DNA from: Nonomuraea sediminis
GTDB lineage: Bacteria > Actinomycetota > Actinomycetes > Streptosporangiales > Streptosporangiaceae
Length of the DNA stretch: 64,000 nucleotides
Assembly: GCF_018531495.1 (NCBI RefSeq)
Contig: NZ_JAHDTI010000011.1
Span: 1 to 64,000 of the forward strand
Direction of reading: 5' to 3'
Made by a program: the position numbers and the translations under genes. Shown piece by piece: positions 34,068 through 42,779 of the stretch; position 1 is the stretch's first letter, and each line of letters opens with the position of its first letter. Below the pieces are notes generated by a model. The model did not search any database and was not told the origin of the DNA. It saw only the letters and a program-made list of their open reading frames with translations.

Positions 34068-35226
34068 TCTGCAGAAACTGACCGATCGGATCGGCGAGAG
34101 GCTGGCCCGGTCGGTCGCCATCGACGATCCGCGGATGCGGCTGCAGTCCTACAGCCCGCACTACGGCGCGGTGGACGAGCAGCGGCTGGCCTCCATCCTG
34201 CACCGGCAGGCCAACCCGGAGGCGATCGCGTGGGCGCACGACCACGACGTGCAGCGCGCGACGGGCTGGCGCCGGGTGCCGGGCAATCCCGGGCTCGGCA
34301 TGCTCAGCAGGGTGTGCGTGCCCATCCGCTTCCACAGGCTGCACCTGGGCTACCTGTGGATCATCGACGCCGACGAGTCGCTCACTCCCGGCGAGCTGCG
34401 CTACGCCGAGCACGGCGCGCGAGAGGCCGCGGACATCATGTACCGCGACGGCCTGGTGTCCGACCTGCAGCGCGCCAGGGAGCGGGAGCTGATCCGCGAC
34501 CTGCTCGACGAGGACCATGCGATCAGGACGCAGGCGCTCAGCGGCCTGGCCGAGGACGCCCTGATGGAGATCGATTCGGCCGCGCAGGTACTGGTCCTGG
34601 ACACGACCCTGCCGGCGGGCGACGGCGACAGGGCGGGCAGGGCCGACCTGGCGCTGGCCACGGCCAGACGGCTGGTGCCGCAGCGGCGGAGCCTCCACCT
34701 GGTGCGCCCCGACCACGCCATCCTCGTGGTGACCTGCGGGCGTGGAGTCCGCACCGAGGACCTGGCCGCCAGGATCGGCGCGGAGTACGGCCGCGACACC
34801 GGCCTGTTCCGGGTCGGCATCGGCGACGAGGTGGCTTCGGCCGCCGCGACCCACGTGTCGTACCGGCAGGCGCTCCAGGCGGTGCGGGTCGGGCAGGTGC
34901 TCGCCCGCGAGGGCATGGTCACCTGGTCGGGCCTGGGCATCTACCGCCTGCTCGTCGAGCTGAAGGTCGACGAGTCCGGCCTCGACCTCCTGCATCCCGC
35001 GCTCACCCGCCTGGCCGAGCACCGGCTGCTCGAAACCCTGGAGGTCTACCTGGACCTCGCGGGCGACGCCAAGGCCACCGCCGAACACCTCCAGGTCCAC
35101 CGCACGACTCTCTACCACCGCCTGTCGCGCATCGAGGAGATAGGCGGCGTCAGCCTCCGCAGCGGCACGGACCGGCTCACCCTCCACCTCGGCCTCAAAT
35201 TGGGCCACCTGTCCGGCCGGCTCTGA
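34042..35226 (+). CDS. PucR-type transcriptional regulator
   Basis: A 394-residue regulator with a central GGDEF-like/PucR region and a C-terminal PucR HTH at about 325-385 (TLEVYLDLAGDAKATAEHLQ, then VHRTTLYHRLSRIEE). Members activate catabolic genes for purines, proline and amino acids. Its place as the last gene of the operon suggests it senses the operon's substrate and autoactivates. ATG 34042 lies inside the S9 gene; GTG 34060 would reduce the overlap to 8 nt and is also plausible. Confidence 0.9.
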   Translation: MVQTGRVGDLQKLTDRIGERLARSVAIDDPRMRLQSYSPHYGAVDEQRLASILHRQANPEAIAWAHDHDVQRATGWRRVPGNPGLGMLSRVCVPIRFHRLHLGYLWIIDADESLTPGELRYAEHGAREAADIMYRDGLVSDLQRARERELIRDLLDEDHAIRTQALSGLAEDALMEIDSAAQVLVLDTTLPAGDGDRAGRADLALATARRLVPQRRSLHLVRPDHAILVVTCGRGVRTEDLAARIGAEYGRDTGLFRVGIGDEVASAAATHVSYRQALQAVRVGQVLAREGMVTWSGLGIYRLLVELKVDESGLDLLHPALTRLAEHRLLETLEVYLDLAGDAKATAEHLQVHRTTLYHRLSRIEEIGGVSLRSGTDRLTLHLGLKLGHLSGRL

Positions 35227-35452
35227 GATAAATGCGTGGCACCCCAGACGATCAGCCCGTTACCGTTTCAGTGCGGTTCAAAACGGCCGCGGGCTCATGG
35301 TCTGTCCGGCGGGAATGGCGCCCCCCGGCTGGATCCGGCCCATTGCCCCGGGCGCGGCCCACGCCAGCCCGGCCGGGGCTCAACACCGCTCCGACCCAAC
35401 CGGCATAGGCGCCGTCCGACGCGAGTGCTCGCGGCGAAACGTCCTGGTGAGG
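35227..35452. other. Non-coding gap between convergent PucR and DeoR genes
   Basis: No gene is visible in these 226 bp; the open frames are short and composition-driven. A small stem GCGAG/CTCGC at 35421-35432 near the DeoR 3' end could be a weak terminator. AT-rich GATAAATGCGTG right after the PucR stop recurs in the sugar-operon promoter region near 58780. Confidence 0.5.
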
Positions 35453-36250
35453 TCAGGCCCTGATGACCCGTACTCCGGCGTCGGAGAAGCGGGTCGCCTG
35501 CTCGGCGGGTGCGCTGGTGTCGGTGACCAGTACCGAGACCGAGCCGATCGGGCAGATCCTGGCGAAGGCCTGCTTGCCCAGCTTGGAGCCGTCGGCCACC
35601 ACGATCACCTCCCGCGCCCTGGCGGCCATCAGCCGGTTGATCGCCGCCTCGCCCTCGTGGTGGGCGCTGGCGCCGTGCTCCACGTCGATCGCGTCCACGC
35701 CGAGCACCGCCACGTCCAGCGCCACCTGCTCCAGCATCCCGGTGGCGACCGGCCCCACCAGCTCGTAGGACTGCGCGCGGGCCGAGCCGCCGGTCGTGAC
35801 GACGTGGATGTGCGGCCGGACGACCAGCTCGTGGGCGATGTTGAGCGCGTTGGTCACCACGGTCAGCGCGGGGCCGCGCCCGCCGGGCCCGGGGTCGGCG
35901 CGGGAAGCCAGCGCCCTGGCCACCTCGGTCGTGGTGGTGCCGCCGTTCAGCGCCACCGTCGAGCCCGCGGGCACCAGAGCCGCCGCGGCGGCGGCGATGC
36001 GCTGCTTCTCCGGCGCGTGCTGGGCGACCTTGTAGCGCAGCGGCAGGTCGTAGGACACGCTGTGCGCGGTCGCGCCGCCCCTGGTCCTGGTCAGCAGCTG
36101 CTGCGCGGCCAGCTCGTCGAAGTCGCGCCTGATGGTGGCCGTCGACACGCCGAGCTTCTCCGCGGTCTCGACGACGTCGAGCTGCCCGGCCTCGGCCACG
36201 AGCTCGAGCAGGACGTTCCAGCGTTCGTACCGGTTCACGGGCCCCATCAT
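35453..36250 (-). CDS. DeoR-family sugar-metabolism repressor
   Basis: A 265-residue DeoR/GlpR-type regulator. Residues 1-60 form the HTH (VVETAEKLGVSTATIRRDFD, then EL). The C-terminal phosphosugar-sensing domain is at about 75-245, with LNGGTTTTEVARAL, VTNALNIAHEL and VVVADGSKLGKQAF. Such proteins repress sugar genes until a phosphorylated sugar binds. It is divergent from the first DUF5107 gene and shares a 50-bp promoter gap containing a small dyad. ATG 36250 or 36247 may be used; no strong ribosome binding site is visible. Confidence 0.92.
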   Translation of the reverse strand: MMGPVNRYERWNVLLELVAEAGQLDVVETAEKLGVSTATIRRDFDELAAQQLLTRTRGGATAHSVSYDLPLRYKVAQHAPEKQRIAAAAAALVPAGSTVALNGGTTTTEVARALASRADPGPGGRGPALTVVTNALNIAHELVVRPHIHVVTTGGSARAQSYELVGPVATGMLEQVALDVAVLGVDAIDVEHGASAHHEGEAAINRLMAARAREVIVVADGSKLGKQAFARICPIGSVSVLVTDTSAPAEQATRFSDAGVRVIRA

Positions 36251-36251
36251 G

Positions 36252-36268
36252 ACAAAGTGCTAATTTGT
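36252..36268. promoter_or_regulatory. Candidate DeoR operator
   Basis: ACAAA (36252-36256), a 7-bp spacer and TTTGT (36264-36268) form a small AT-rich dyad next to the DeoR start codon, in the promoter gap shared with the DUF5107 gene. The arms are short, so support is limited. Confidence 0.4.
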
Positions 36269-36300
36269 GCGGAAAGCCGCGGACAACTGTCGAGGAGAAT

Positions 36301-38262
36301 GTGACCCAGTTCCAGCTGTCCTCGATCACGATACCGGTCTCGCCGGTGGGCCCGGAGAACCCGCTCCCGCCGCTGCGCACGCTCCCTGACCCGCGCGGTG
36401 GCCTCGAGCTCGCCGCCGCCGACGCGGAGATGGCCGCCCAGCTCGCCTACGGGCACGTCGACTCGCTGCTGCCGTACACCTTCCAGGACGGCTACGGCCG
36501 CGAGCGCGAGGAGCGCGAGCTGCGGACCGCGGTGCTGGACAACGGCGTGCTGCGCGCGGAGTTCCTGCTGGAGTACGGCGGGCGGCTGCGTTCCCTGGTG
36601 CACCTGGAGACCGGCAGGGAGCTGCTGCACAAGCCGCCCTTCCTGCAGCTGGCCAACCTGGGACTGCGCAACGCCTGGTTCGCCGGGGGAGTGGAGTGGA
36701 ACCTGGGCACGTTCGGCCACACCGCGCTGGCCTGCGCCCCGATCCACGCCGCCCGCCTGACCAGGCCCGACGGGGTGCCGGTGCTGCGGATGTACGAGTG
36801 GGAGCGGATGCGGCGCCTGGTCTACCAGCTCGACGCCTGGCTGCCGCCCGGCTCGCCGGTGCTGCTCGTGCACGTCAGGATCGTCAACCCGTTCGCCGAG
36901 GACTCCGCCGTCTACTGGTGGTCGAACGCCGCGGTGCCGCAGGAGGAGGACACGCGCGTGCTCGCCCCCGCCCGGCAGGCCTACCACTTCTCCTACGACG
37001 GCCGGCTGCGCCGCGTCCCGGTGCCCGACTGGCGCGACACCGACCAGTCCTACCCCGGCCGCGGCGGTCCCGCCACCGACTTCTTTTACGAGCTGCCGCG
37101 CGCCTCGCGCCCGTGGATCGCCGCGCTGGACGCCGCCGGCGCCGGGCTCGTCCAGACCTCGACCGAGCAGTTGCGTGGCCGCAAGCACTTCCGCTGGGGC
37201 ACCACCGACGCCGGCCGCAACTGGCAGGACTGGCTGTCGGGCCCCGGCCGCCCCTACACCGAGATCCAGGCCGGCCTGGCCCGCACGCAGCTCGAGCACG
37301 TCCGGCTGGCCGCCCGCTCGTCGTTCGCCTGGACCGAGGCGTACGGTCTGCTCCACGCGGATCCCGCGCTCGTCCACGGCCCCTGGTCCGAGGCCACCGA
37401 CCACGTCGCGGGCGCCATAGAGGCCCTGCTGCCCGCGGCCACGCTTCTGGCCGAGCACGACCAGGCGGTGGAGCTGGCGCGTGCAGTACCCGAGGAGATC
37501 GTGCACGTCGGCAGCGGATGGGGCGCGCTGGAGCGCAGGGCGCTGGCCAAGCGGCGCAGCAGGGCGCTCAACCTGACCGCCACGCCCTTCGGCGACGAGA
37601 CGATCGGCCGCGACCAGCAGTCGTGGCTGTCGCTGGTGCGCAAGGGGTCGATCCCGACCCCGGCGCCGGTGCTGCCGCCGTCCTCCTACACCGTCGGGCC
37701 CGAGTGGCGGGCGCTGCTCGAGGCGGCGGACAAGACCTGGTTCACGCAGTTCCACCTGGGGGTGAACCTCTACCACGCCGGCGACCGCGAGGGAGCGCGG
37801 GTGGCGTGGGAGCGCTCGCTCGAGTGCGCGGAGAACGCCTGGGCGCTACGCAACCTGGCCGTACTCGAGCCGGACCCGGAACGGGCGGCCGACCTGTACG
37901 CGCGGGCGCACGCGCTGTCGCCCCGGCTGCGGCCGCTGACCATCGAGGCCCTGCACGCACTGCTGGCCGCCGGACGGACCGCGCAGGCGCTGGCGCTGAT
38001 CGACCGGCTCGGACCCAAGGACCGCTGGCACGGCAGGATCCGGCTGCTGGAATGCCGCGCCGCGCTCGACAGCGACGACCTGGCCAGGGCCAGGCGGGTG
38101 CTGGACACCGGGCTCGTCGTCGACGACCTGCGCGAGGGCGAGGACACGCTGGACGACCTGTGGTGGGACTACCACGAGCGGCTCAACCCGACAGGCGCCG
38201 AACGGGTGCGCGCCGAGCATCCGCTGCCGTGCCGGTACGACTACAGCGTAAAGCAGTACTAA
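36301..38262 (+). CDS. DUF5107 - TPR protein, glycan-metabolism associated (copy 1)
   Basis: A 653-residue cytoplasmic protein. Residues about 50-330 form a DUF5107-like beta-sandwich related to aldose-epimerase-type sugar-binding folds: YGGRLRSLVHLETGRELLHK, AGGVEWNLGTFGH, YWWSNAAVP. Residues about 470-640 form TPR-like helices (FHLGVNLYHAGDREGARVAW). Family members sit in carbohydrate loci, but I know of no proven activity. It is strikingly similar throughout to the gene at 47522. GTG 36301 has GAGGAG just upstream. Divergence from a DeoR gene implies sugar-responsive control. Confidence 0.82.
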   Translation: MTQFQLSSITIPVSPVGPENPLPPLRTLPDPRGGLELAAADAEMAAQLAYGHVDSLLPYTFQDGYGREREERELRTAVLDNGVLRAEFLLEYGGRLRSLVHLETGRELLHKPPFLQLANLGLRNAWFAGGVEWNLGTFGHTALACAPIHAARLTRPDGVPVLRMYEWERMRRLVYQLDAWLPPGSPVLLVHVRIVNPFAEDSAVYWWSNAAVPQEEDTRVLAPARQAYHFSYDGRLRRVPVPDWRDTDQSYPGRGGPATDFFYELPRASRPWIAALDAAGAGLVQTSTEQLRGRKHFRWGTTDAGRNWQDWLSGPGRPYTEIQAGLARTQLEHVRLAARSSFAWTEAYGLLHADPALVHGPWSEATDHVAGAIEALLPAATLLAEHDQAVELARAVPEEIVHVGSGWGALERRALAKRRSRALNLTATPFGDETIGRDQQSWLSLVRKGSIPTPAPVLPPSSYTVGPEWRALLEAADKTWFTQFHLGVNLYHAGDREGARVAWERSLECAENAWALRNLAVLEPDPERAADLYARAHALSPRLRPLTIEALHALLAAGRTAQALALIDRLGPKDRWHGRIRLLECRAALDSDDLARARRVLDTGLVVDDLREGEDTLDDLWWDYHERLNPTGAERVRAEHPLPCRYDYSVKQY

Positions 38263-38288
38263 CATGTAGGAAAATTCCTACGCGTTAG
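38259..38288. promoter_or_regulatory. 30-bp near-perfect dyad upstream of the DinB gene
   Basis: CTAAC-AT-GTAGGAA, a 2-bp AA centre, then TTCCTAC-GC-GTTAG: 14-bp arms with only two mismatched positions. It begins inside the DUF5107 stop codon and ends 13 bp before the next ATG. The tiny centre argues against a terminator hairpin and for a regulator-binding site. The cognate regulator is not obvious. Confidence 0.65.
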
Positions 38289-38301
38289 TGAGGTGCCACC
38301 G

Positions 38302-38910
38302 ATGCCGACCGTCGCCGAGACGTACGCCGAGCTCGCCGGCCAGCTACTCGACAGGATCAGGGCCACCCCGGCCGACCGCTGGGACGCGGTCAGCCCGTGC
38401 CGCGGCTGGACGGCCCGCGACGTGGTCGCGCACGTCATCAACGGCCACCGCGGCATCCTCGCCTTCGTCACCGGCCGGCCGCCGGTCGCGGCCGACGGGG
38501 TGGGCGTGTCGGGGATGGACGGCACGCCGGCCGTGGAGCCGGGCGCCGACCTGGCCGCGGCGTTCGCGCGCTGCCGCGACGACATGGTCGCGATGCTGGG
38601 CGACCCCGAGCTGGCGGCCAGGACGGTGCCGGGTCCGATGGGCATGGTGCCGGTCGAGCGGGCCGTCGACGTGATCGGCTCGCTGGAGGTGCTCGTGCAC
38701 ACCTGGGACCTGGCCCGCGCCGTCGGCGGCGACGAGCGGCTCGACGAGGAGGCGGTGATCCGCACCCACGAGGCCCTGCTGCCGCACTACGAAGGGCTGC
38801 AGGCCACCGGCGCCTTCGACCCGAGCGTCCCGGCCCCCGCCGGGGCGGACCCGCAGACCGCGTTCCTGTGCTTCGCGGGCCGGGCTAGCGCCGTTCCTGC
38901 CCGGCGATGA
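38302..38910 (+). CDS. TIGR03086 / mycothiol-dependent DinB-like protein
   Basis: A 202-residue DinB-fold protein of the TIGR03086 type: CRGWTARDVVAHVINGHRG with the first metal His (about residues 33-51), a central helix with the second His in EVLVHTWDLARAVG, and the C-terminal FLCFAGR. Relatives use mycothiol and a metal for isomerisation or detoxification. ATG 38302 with GAGGTG is preferred over GTG 38293. The strong dyad immediately upstream suggests inducible control. Its end overlaps the convergent membrane-protein gene by 26 nt. Confidence 0.85.
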   Translation: MPTVAETYAELAGQLLDRIRATPADRWDAVSPCRGWTARDVVAHVINGHRGILAFVTGRPPVAADGVGVSGMDGTPAVEPGADLAAAFARCRDDMVAMLGDPELAARTVPGPMGMVPVERAVDVIGSLEVLVHTWDLARAVGGDERLDEEAVIRTHEALLPHYEGLQATGAFDPSVPAPAGADPQTAFLCFAGRASAVPARR

Positions 38911-39922
38911 GCGGCGAGGCCCAGACCGTGGCGGGATCGGCGTCGACGAGGATCGCCCGCACGAACGCGCTCAGCGGGACCGCCAGGATCGCGCCGAGCG
39001 CGCCCAGCGTCCACGTCCACACCAGCAGCGACAGGATCGTGAGCGTGGTCGTCAGTCCTGCAGACTGGCCGACGAACCTGGGCTGGATGACCGACTGGAT
39101 GATGAAGTTCAGCACGCAGTAGATGACGATCACCCAGATCATCGTGCCCACGCCCGAGTCGAGCAGGGCCAGCAGCGCCGGCGGGAGCAGGCCGATGACG
39201 AAGCCGACGTTGGGGATGTAGTTCGTGATGAACGCCAGCATCCCCCACAGCACCGGCAGCGGCACGCTCAGTATCGCCAGCGCGACTCCGTCCAGCACGG
39301 CCACGATCAGCCCGAACACCGTCGAGACCACCAGGTAGTTGATGGTGTCGCCGGCGAAGTTCGACAGCGCGCCCACCAGGTGCGGCCTGGAGCCGCGCAG
39401 CCTTCTGACGGCCCGCTGCAGGAACACCGCGTCCAGGCTCATCGTGTACAGCAGCAGCACGATCAGGATCACCTCGGTGATCACTCCCGCCAGTCCCCCC
39501 AGCAGGCCTTGCGCGGCGGACAGCAGCTTGCTGGGGTCCAGCTTGCTGAGCGCCTGCTGGGCCTGGGCCGAAGTGACGCCCAGCTTGGCCAGTTGCTGCC
39601 CGATCGAGGACAGCAGCTCCTGGTACTGGGGGGCGTATTGGGGGATGAGCTTGACCAGCTGCGCCACCCCAATCACCAGCGCCAGCGCGAAGATCAGCAA
39701 CACGATCAGCACGACGGCCAGCGGGACGGCGAACAGCACCCAGCCGGGCGCGCGCCGCCGCTCCAGCCGGGTCCGCAGCGGGCCCACCGCGATCGTCAGC
39801 ACCAGCGCGAGAAAGGCCGGCGCCGCGATCTCGTTGACCTGCTTCAGCCCCAGCAGCACCACGGCCGCGGAGGCCAGGCCGACCAGCAGCCGCAACCCTC
39901 TGGAGAACTCAGGCACGCGCAC
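38885..39922 (-). CDS. AI-2E family (PerM-like) membrane transporter
   Basis: A 345-residue integral membrane protein of the AI-2E transporter/PerM family. Two N-terminal helix pairs are followed by an amphipathic Gln/Leu-rich stretch (about 95-140). The conserved C-terminal helices are FITNYIPNVGFVIGLLPPAL, YCVLNFIIQSVIQPRFVG and LGALGAILAVPLSAFVRAIL. Family members export autoinducer-2, ions or unknown solutes; the substrate cannot be told here. The start is GTG 39922, with GTG 39916 also possible. Confidence 0.9.
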   Translation of the reverse strand: MRVPEFSRGLRLLVGLASAAVVLLGLKQVNEIAAPAFLALVLTIAVGPLRTRLERRRAPGWVLFAVPLAVVLIVLLIFALALVIGVAQLVKLIPQYAPQYQELLSSIGQQLAKLGVTSAQAQQALSKLDPSKLLSAAQGLLGGLAGVITEVILIVLLLYTMSLDAVFLQRAVRRLRGSRPHLVGALSNFAGDTINYLVVSTVFGLIVAVLDGVALAILSVPLPVLWGMLAFITNYIPNVGFVIGLLPPALLALLDSGVGTMIWVIVIYCVLNFIIQSVIQPRFVGQSAGLTTTLTILSLLVWTWTLGALGAILAVPLSAFVRAILVDADPATVWASPLIAGQERR

Positions 39923-39963
39923 ACCCTAGAGATCGCCGAGGCCGCCGCCGATCCAGCACGCGG

Positions 39964-40932
39964 TCACTGGGGAAAACCTTGCCCATTCGCGTCGATGAGG
40001 ACCTGGCCCGCGGGGGTTCGGTAGTAGAGGACTGAGCGGCCTGCCCGGCGGCGTTGGATCAGGCCCGCTTCCATGAGCACCTTGAGATGGCGGCCGACCG
40101 AACCCAGGGCCTGGCCGGTGAGCGCGACCAGTTGGGTGGTGCTCTTGGGGGTGTCCAGGAGGACGAGGACGCCTGCCCGGGCGTGGCCCAGGAGGCGGCC
40201 GAGGGGCGCCGGGACCTGCTGGTGGTCGGTGAGGGTTCCCGAGCAGGGGTAGACGATCGCGTAGCGGTGCGGTTCCTCCCAGGAGACCCACATGCGGCCG
40301 GGGGTGACGGGGACGAAGAAGAGCCGGGCGCCGGACAGGTCGCGCGGCGGGTAGTCGTGGGCGTTGATCTGCAGCCGCCCGGAGCCGAGCCAGCGCATCC
40401 CTGGCCGCATGGAGTCGAGCGCCGCCGCCCAGCCGCGCTGCCCGAGCTGGGCCGTGCGCGCGACGATGTCCGCCTCCAGGATGCGCCTGCGCCTCGGCCA
40501 GTACGGCAGCACCGTCTCCCGCCACACCCATTCCATGATCCGCGCGGCCCGCTCGGGCAGGTCCTTCCTGCGCAGTACGGCGGGCAGCGGCCCGCCCATC
40601 GACACCTCCATGTGCGCCACCGCGTCGTCCGGCGCGGTCTGCCTGACCCGCTCCACCTCGACCTCGAAGGGCGCCTCCCCGTCGGGCGCCGGCGTCAGGA
40701 AGTCCGCGTTCCAGCCGCGCCCGAGCCCGATCCGCACCATCAGCCCGGTGACAGGATCGCCGGCCACCCGCTCCCGGTAGGCGGGCAGGTGCGCCTCGAG
40801 CCAGGCCCGCTCACCCGGATCGGCGGCATCCGCCGAGTCGAGCAGCTTCAGGCTCGCCGTCACCTCGGCCAGCGCCGACACGACGAACCGCCCGCCCGCC
40901 AGCGTGTCCGCATTGATCACCCACCACCCCAC
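39964..40932 (-). CDS. ArsR-family regulator with DUF5937-type N-terminus
   Basis: A 322-residue protein with a large N-terminal domain (about 1-235) typical of actinobacterial DUF5937-ArsR proteins. A C-terminal winged HTH lies at about 240-320 (LGHARAGVLVLLDTPKSTTQ, VGRHLKVLMEAGLIQRRRAG, SVLYYRT). GTG 40932 is chosen because GGAGGTGG precedes it by 7 nt; GTG 40920 is an alternative. Such regulators usually sit next to MFS exporters, and a divergent MFS gene lies 79 bp away with a dyad between. Confidence 0.85.
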   Translation of the reverse strand: MGWWVINADTLAGGRFVVSALAEVTASLKLLDSADAADPGERAWLEAHLPAYRERVAGDPVTGLMVRIGLGRGWNADFLTPAPDGEAPFEVEVERVRQTAPDDAVAHMEVSMGGPLPAVLRRKDLPERAARIMEWVWRETVLPYWPRRRRILEADIVARTAQLGQRGWAAALDSMRPGMRWLGSGRLQINAHDYPPRDLSGARLFFVPVTPGRMWVSWEEPHRYAIVYPCSGTLTDHQQVPAPLGRLLGHARAGVLVLLDTPKSTTQLVALTGQALGSVGRHLKVLMEAGLIQRRRAGRSVLYYRTPAGQVLIDANGQGFPQ

Positions 40933-40952
40933 CGAACCCACCTCCAGGCGAC

Positions 40953-40972
40953 CTTTCGCGACACGGCGAAAG
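40953..40972. promoter_or_regulatory. Candidate ArsR operator
   Basis: CTTTCGC (40953-40959) and GCGAAAG (40966-40972) form a perfect inverted repeat with a 6-bp spacer in the gap between the ArsR and MFS genes, a suitable place to control both. Confidence 0.55.
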
Positions 40973-41011
40973 AGTAACGCCCGGGCGCGAGCCCGTTCGA
41001 AACTCACCCCC

Positions 41012-42229
41012 ATGCGCACCTACGGCGAGCTCTTCAGAACCCCGGAGTTCACCCCGCTGTTCCTGTCATCGGGAGCCTCCGTGACCGCCCAGACGGTGAG
41101 CGGGCTCGCCCTGGGCACGCTGATCTACACCGCGACCGGCTCGCCGCTGCTGTCCGCGCTGGCGATGTTCGGCCCGGCGCTCGTCCAGGTGGTCGGCGCG
41201 ACGACGCTGCTGTCCGCGGCCGACCGGCTGCCGCCGCGGGCCGCGATGACCGGGATGGCGCTGGCCTTCGCCGCCGGCACCGGACTGCAGGCCGTGCCGG
41301 GGATGCCGGTCTGGGCGTCGTTCGCCGTGCTGCTCGTGCTGGGGCTGGTGTCCTCGCCCGGCGGGGGAGTGCGGTACGGCCTGCTGAACGAGATCCTGTC
41401 CAAGGACGGCTACCTGCTGGGCAGGTCCGTGCTCAACATGTCGACGGGCATGACGCAGATCGCCGGGTTCGCGGTGGGCGGGGTGCTGGTGGCCACCCTG
41501 TCGCCGCGCGGCACGCTGGTCGTCGCCGCGCTGCTGTACCTGGTGGCGGCGGGCACGGCCAGGTTCGGGCTGAGCCGGAGGGCGCCGCGGGCCCAGGGCC
41601 GGCTGTCGGTGGGCGAGACGTGGCGCACCAACCGCAGGCTGTGGGCCGACCGGCCGCGCCGGACCCTCTACCTGGCGCTCTGGCTGCCGAACGGGCTCGT
41701 CGTGGGGTGCGAGTCGCTGTTCGTGTCCTACACGCCCGATCACGCGGGTCTGCTGCTCGCGTGCGCGGCGCTGGGCATGCTGGTCGGTGACGTGCTGCTC
41801 GGGCGCTTCGTGCCCGCGCACCGGCGGGTCCGGCTCGGGGTGCCGCTGCTGCTCCTGCTGGCCTCGCCGTACCTGGTCTTCGTGGCGAGACCGGCGATAC
41901 AGCTCGCGGCGGTGCTGGTCGCGGTGTCGGCGGTCGGGTACGGTGCCAGCCTCGTGCAGCAGGAGAAGCTGATGCGGCTGACCCCGGAGAAGCTGAGCGG
42001 TCAGGCGCTGGGGTTGCACACCGCGGGCATGCTGACCATGCAGGGCGTCGCCGCGGCGGCCGCGGGCTCGGTGGCGCAGTTCACCTCGCCCGCGACGGCG
42101 ATCGTCGTGATGGCGGCCGCCTCGATCATCATCACCTTCGCCCTTGCCCCCGGCCTCCGCGCCGCCCGCCTGGCGATCAGCGCCCCGAGCACGCCCCAGC
42201 GCGACAGGAACTCGGCCGGCGCTCAATGA
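41012..42229 (+). CDS. MFS transporter
   Basis: A 405-residue membrane protein with about twelve helices. Actinobacterial efflux-type MFS features include SGLALGTLIYTATGSPLLSA near the N-terminus, helix 4-5 PGGGVRYGLLNEILSKDGYL and the mid-loop LLGRFVPAHRRVRLG. It is probably a drug or metabolite exporter regulated by the divergent ArsR-type protein. I took ATG 41012 as start; no strong ribosome binding site is visible. The gene ends 7 bp from the convergent acetyltransferase gene. Confidence 0.9.
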   Translation: MRTYGELFRTPEFTPLFLSSGASVTAQTVSGLALGTLIYTATGSPLLSALAMFGPALVQVVGATTLLSAADRLPPRAAMTGMALAFAAGTGLQAVPGMPVWASFAVLLVLGLVSSPGGGVRYGLLNEILSKDGYLLGRSVLNMSTGMTQIAGFAVGGVLVATLSPRGTLVVAALLYLVAAGTARFGLSRRAPRAQGRLSVGETWRTNRRLWADRPRRTLYLALWLPNGLVVGCESLFVSYTPDHAGLLLACAALGMLVGDVLLGRFVPAHRRVRLGVPLLLLLASPYLVFVARPAIQLAAVLVAVSAVGYGASLVQQEKLMRLTPEKLSGQALGLHTAGMLTMQGVAAAAAGSVAQFTSPATAIVVMAAASIIITFALAPGLRAARLAISAPSTPQRDRNSAGAQ

Positions 42230-42236
42230 CGGGCGC

Positions 42237-42779
42237 TCAGGCCGGGCGGTCGACGCGGTAGAGGTGGTGGGCGCGGTCGTCGACGGGGTTGTCGGGTTCG
42301 AGGTCGCCGGTGGCGACGCGGCGCAGGCCCGCCTTCTCCAGCGCTCGCCAGGACGGACGGTTGGCGGCCGAGACCGGCACCAGGACGCAGGGCGCGTCGG
42401 GGTGGTCGCGCCAGGTCCTGTCCAGCATGGCGCCGATCAGCAGCGGGCCGAGGCCTTGCCCGGTCCGTTCGGCGGCGCCGATGAGGTAGTCGATCGTGAC
42501 CGTGCCGGGCGGCACGGGGACGATGGCCGAGATCTCGGCCAGGTAGTCGGGGTAGTCCGCCAGCCGCGAACGCTGCACGAGCCCGACCGGCTCGCCGCCC
42601 ACCAGCGCGAGCAGGTCCTCCGACGGCTCCTCGCCCCGCGCGGCGGGGCCGAAGTCGCGCTCCACCGCCTCGGGGGACGTCTCGTGGTTCCACCACCGTG
42701 CCACGTGCGGCTGCTCCAGCCATGAACGCAGCAGCGGGAAGTCGCCGGGCACGACCCGGCGCCAGGTGATCGTGTTCAC
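42237..42779 (-). CDS. GNAT acetyltransferase, AAC(6')-like
   Basis: A 180-residue GNAT enzyme resembling the AAC(6')/siderophore acetyltransferase branch: LRSWLEQPHVARWWNHE in the N-terminal half, GGEPVGLVQ, then IDYLIGAAERTGQGLGPLLI with the acetyl-CoA loop (R-x2-G-x-G) and CVLVPVSAANRPSWRALEKA, GLRRV. It acetylates a small amine using acetyl-CoA. Whether this is an aminoglycoside or a metabolite cannot be decided. The start is GTG 42779. Confidence 0.86.
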   Translation of the reverse strand: MNTITWRRVVPGDFPLLRSWLEQPHVARWWNHETSPEAVERDFGPAARGEEPSEDLLALVGGEPVGLVQRSRLADYPDYLAEISAIVPVPPGTVTIDYLIGAAERTGQGLGPLLIGAMLDRTWRDHPDAPCVLVPVSAANRPSWRALEKAGLRRVATGDLEPDNPVDDRAHHLYRVDRPA

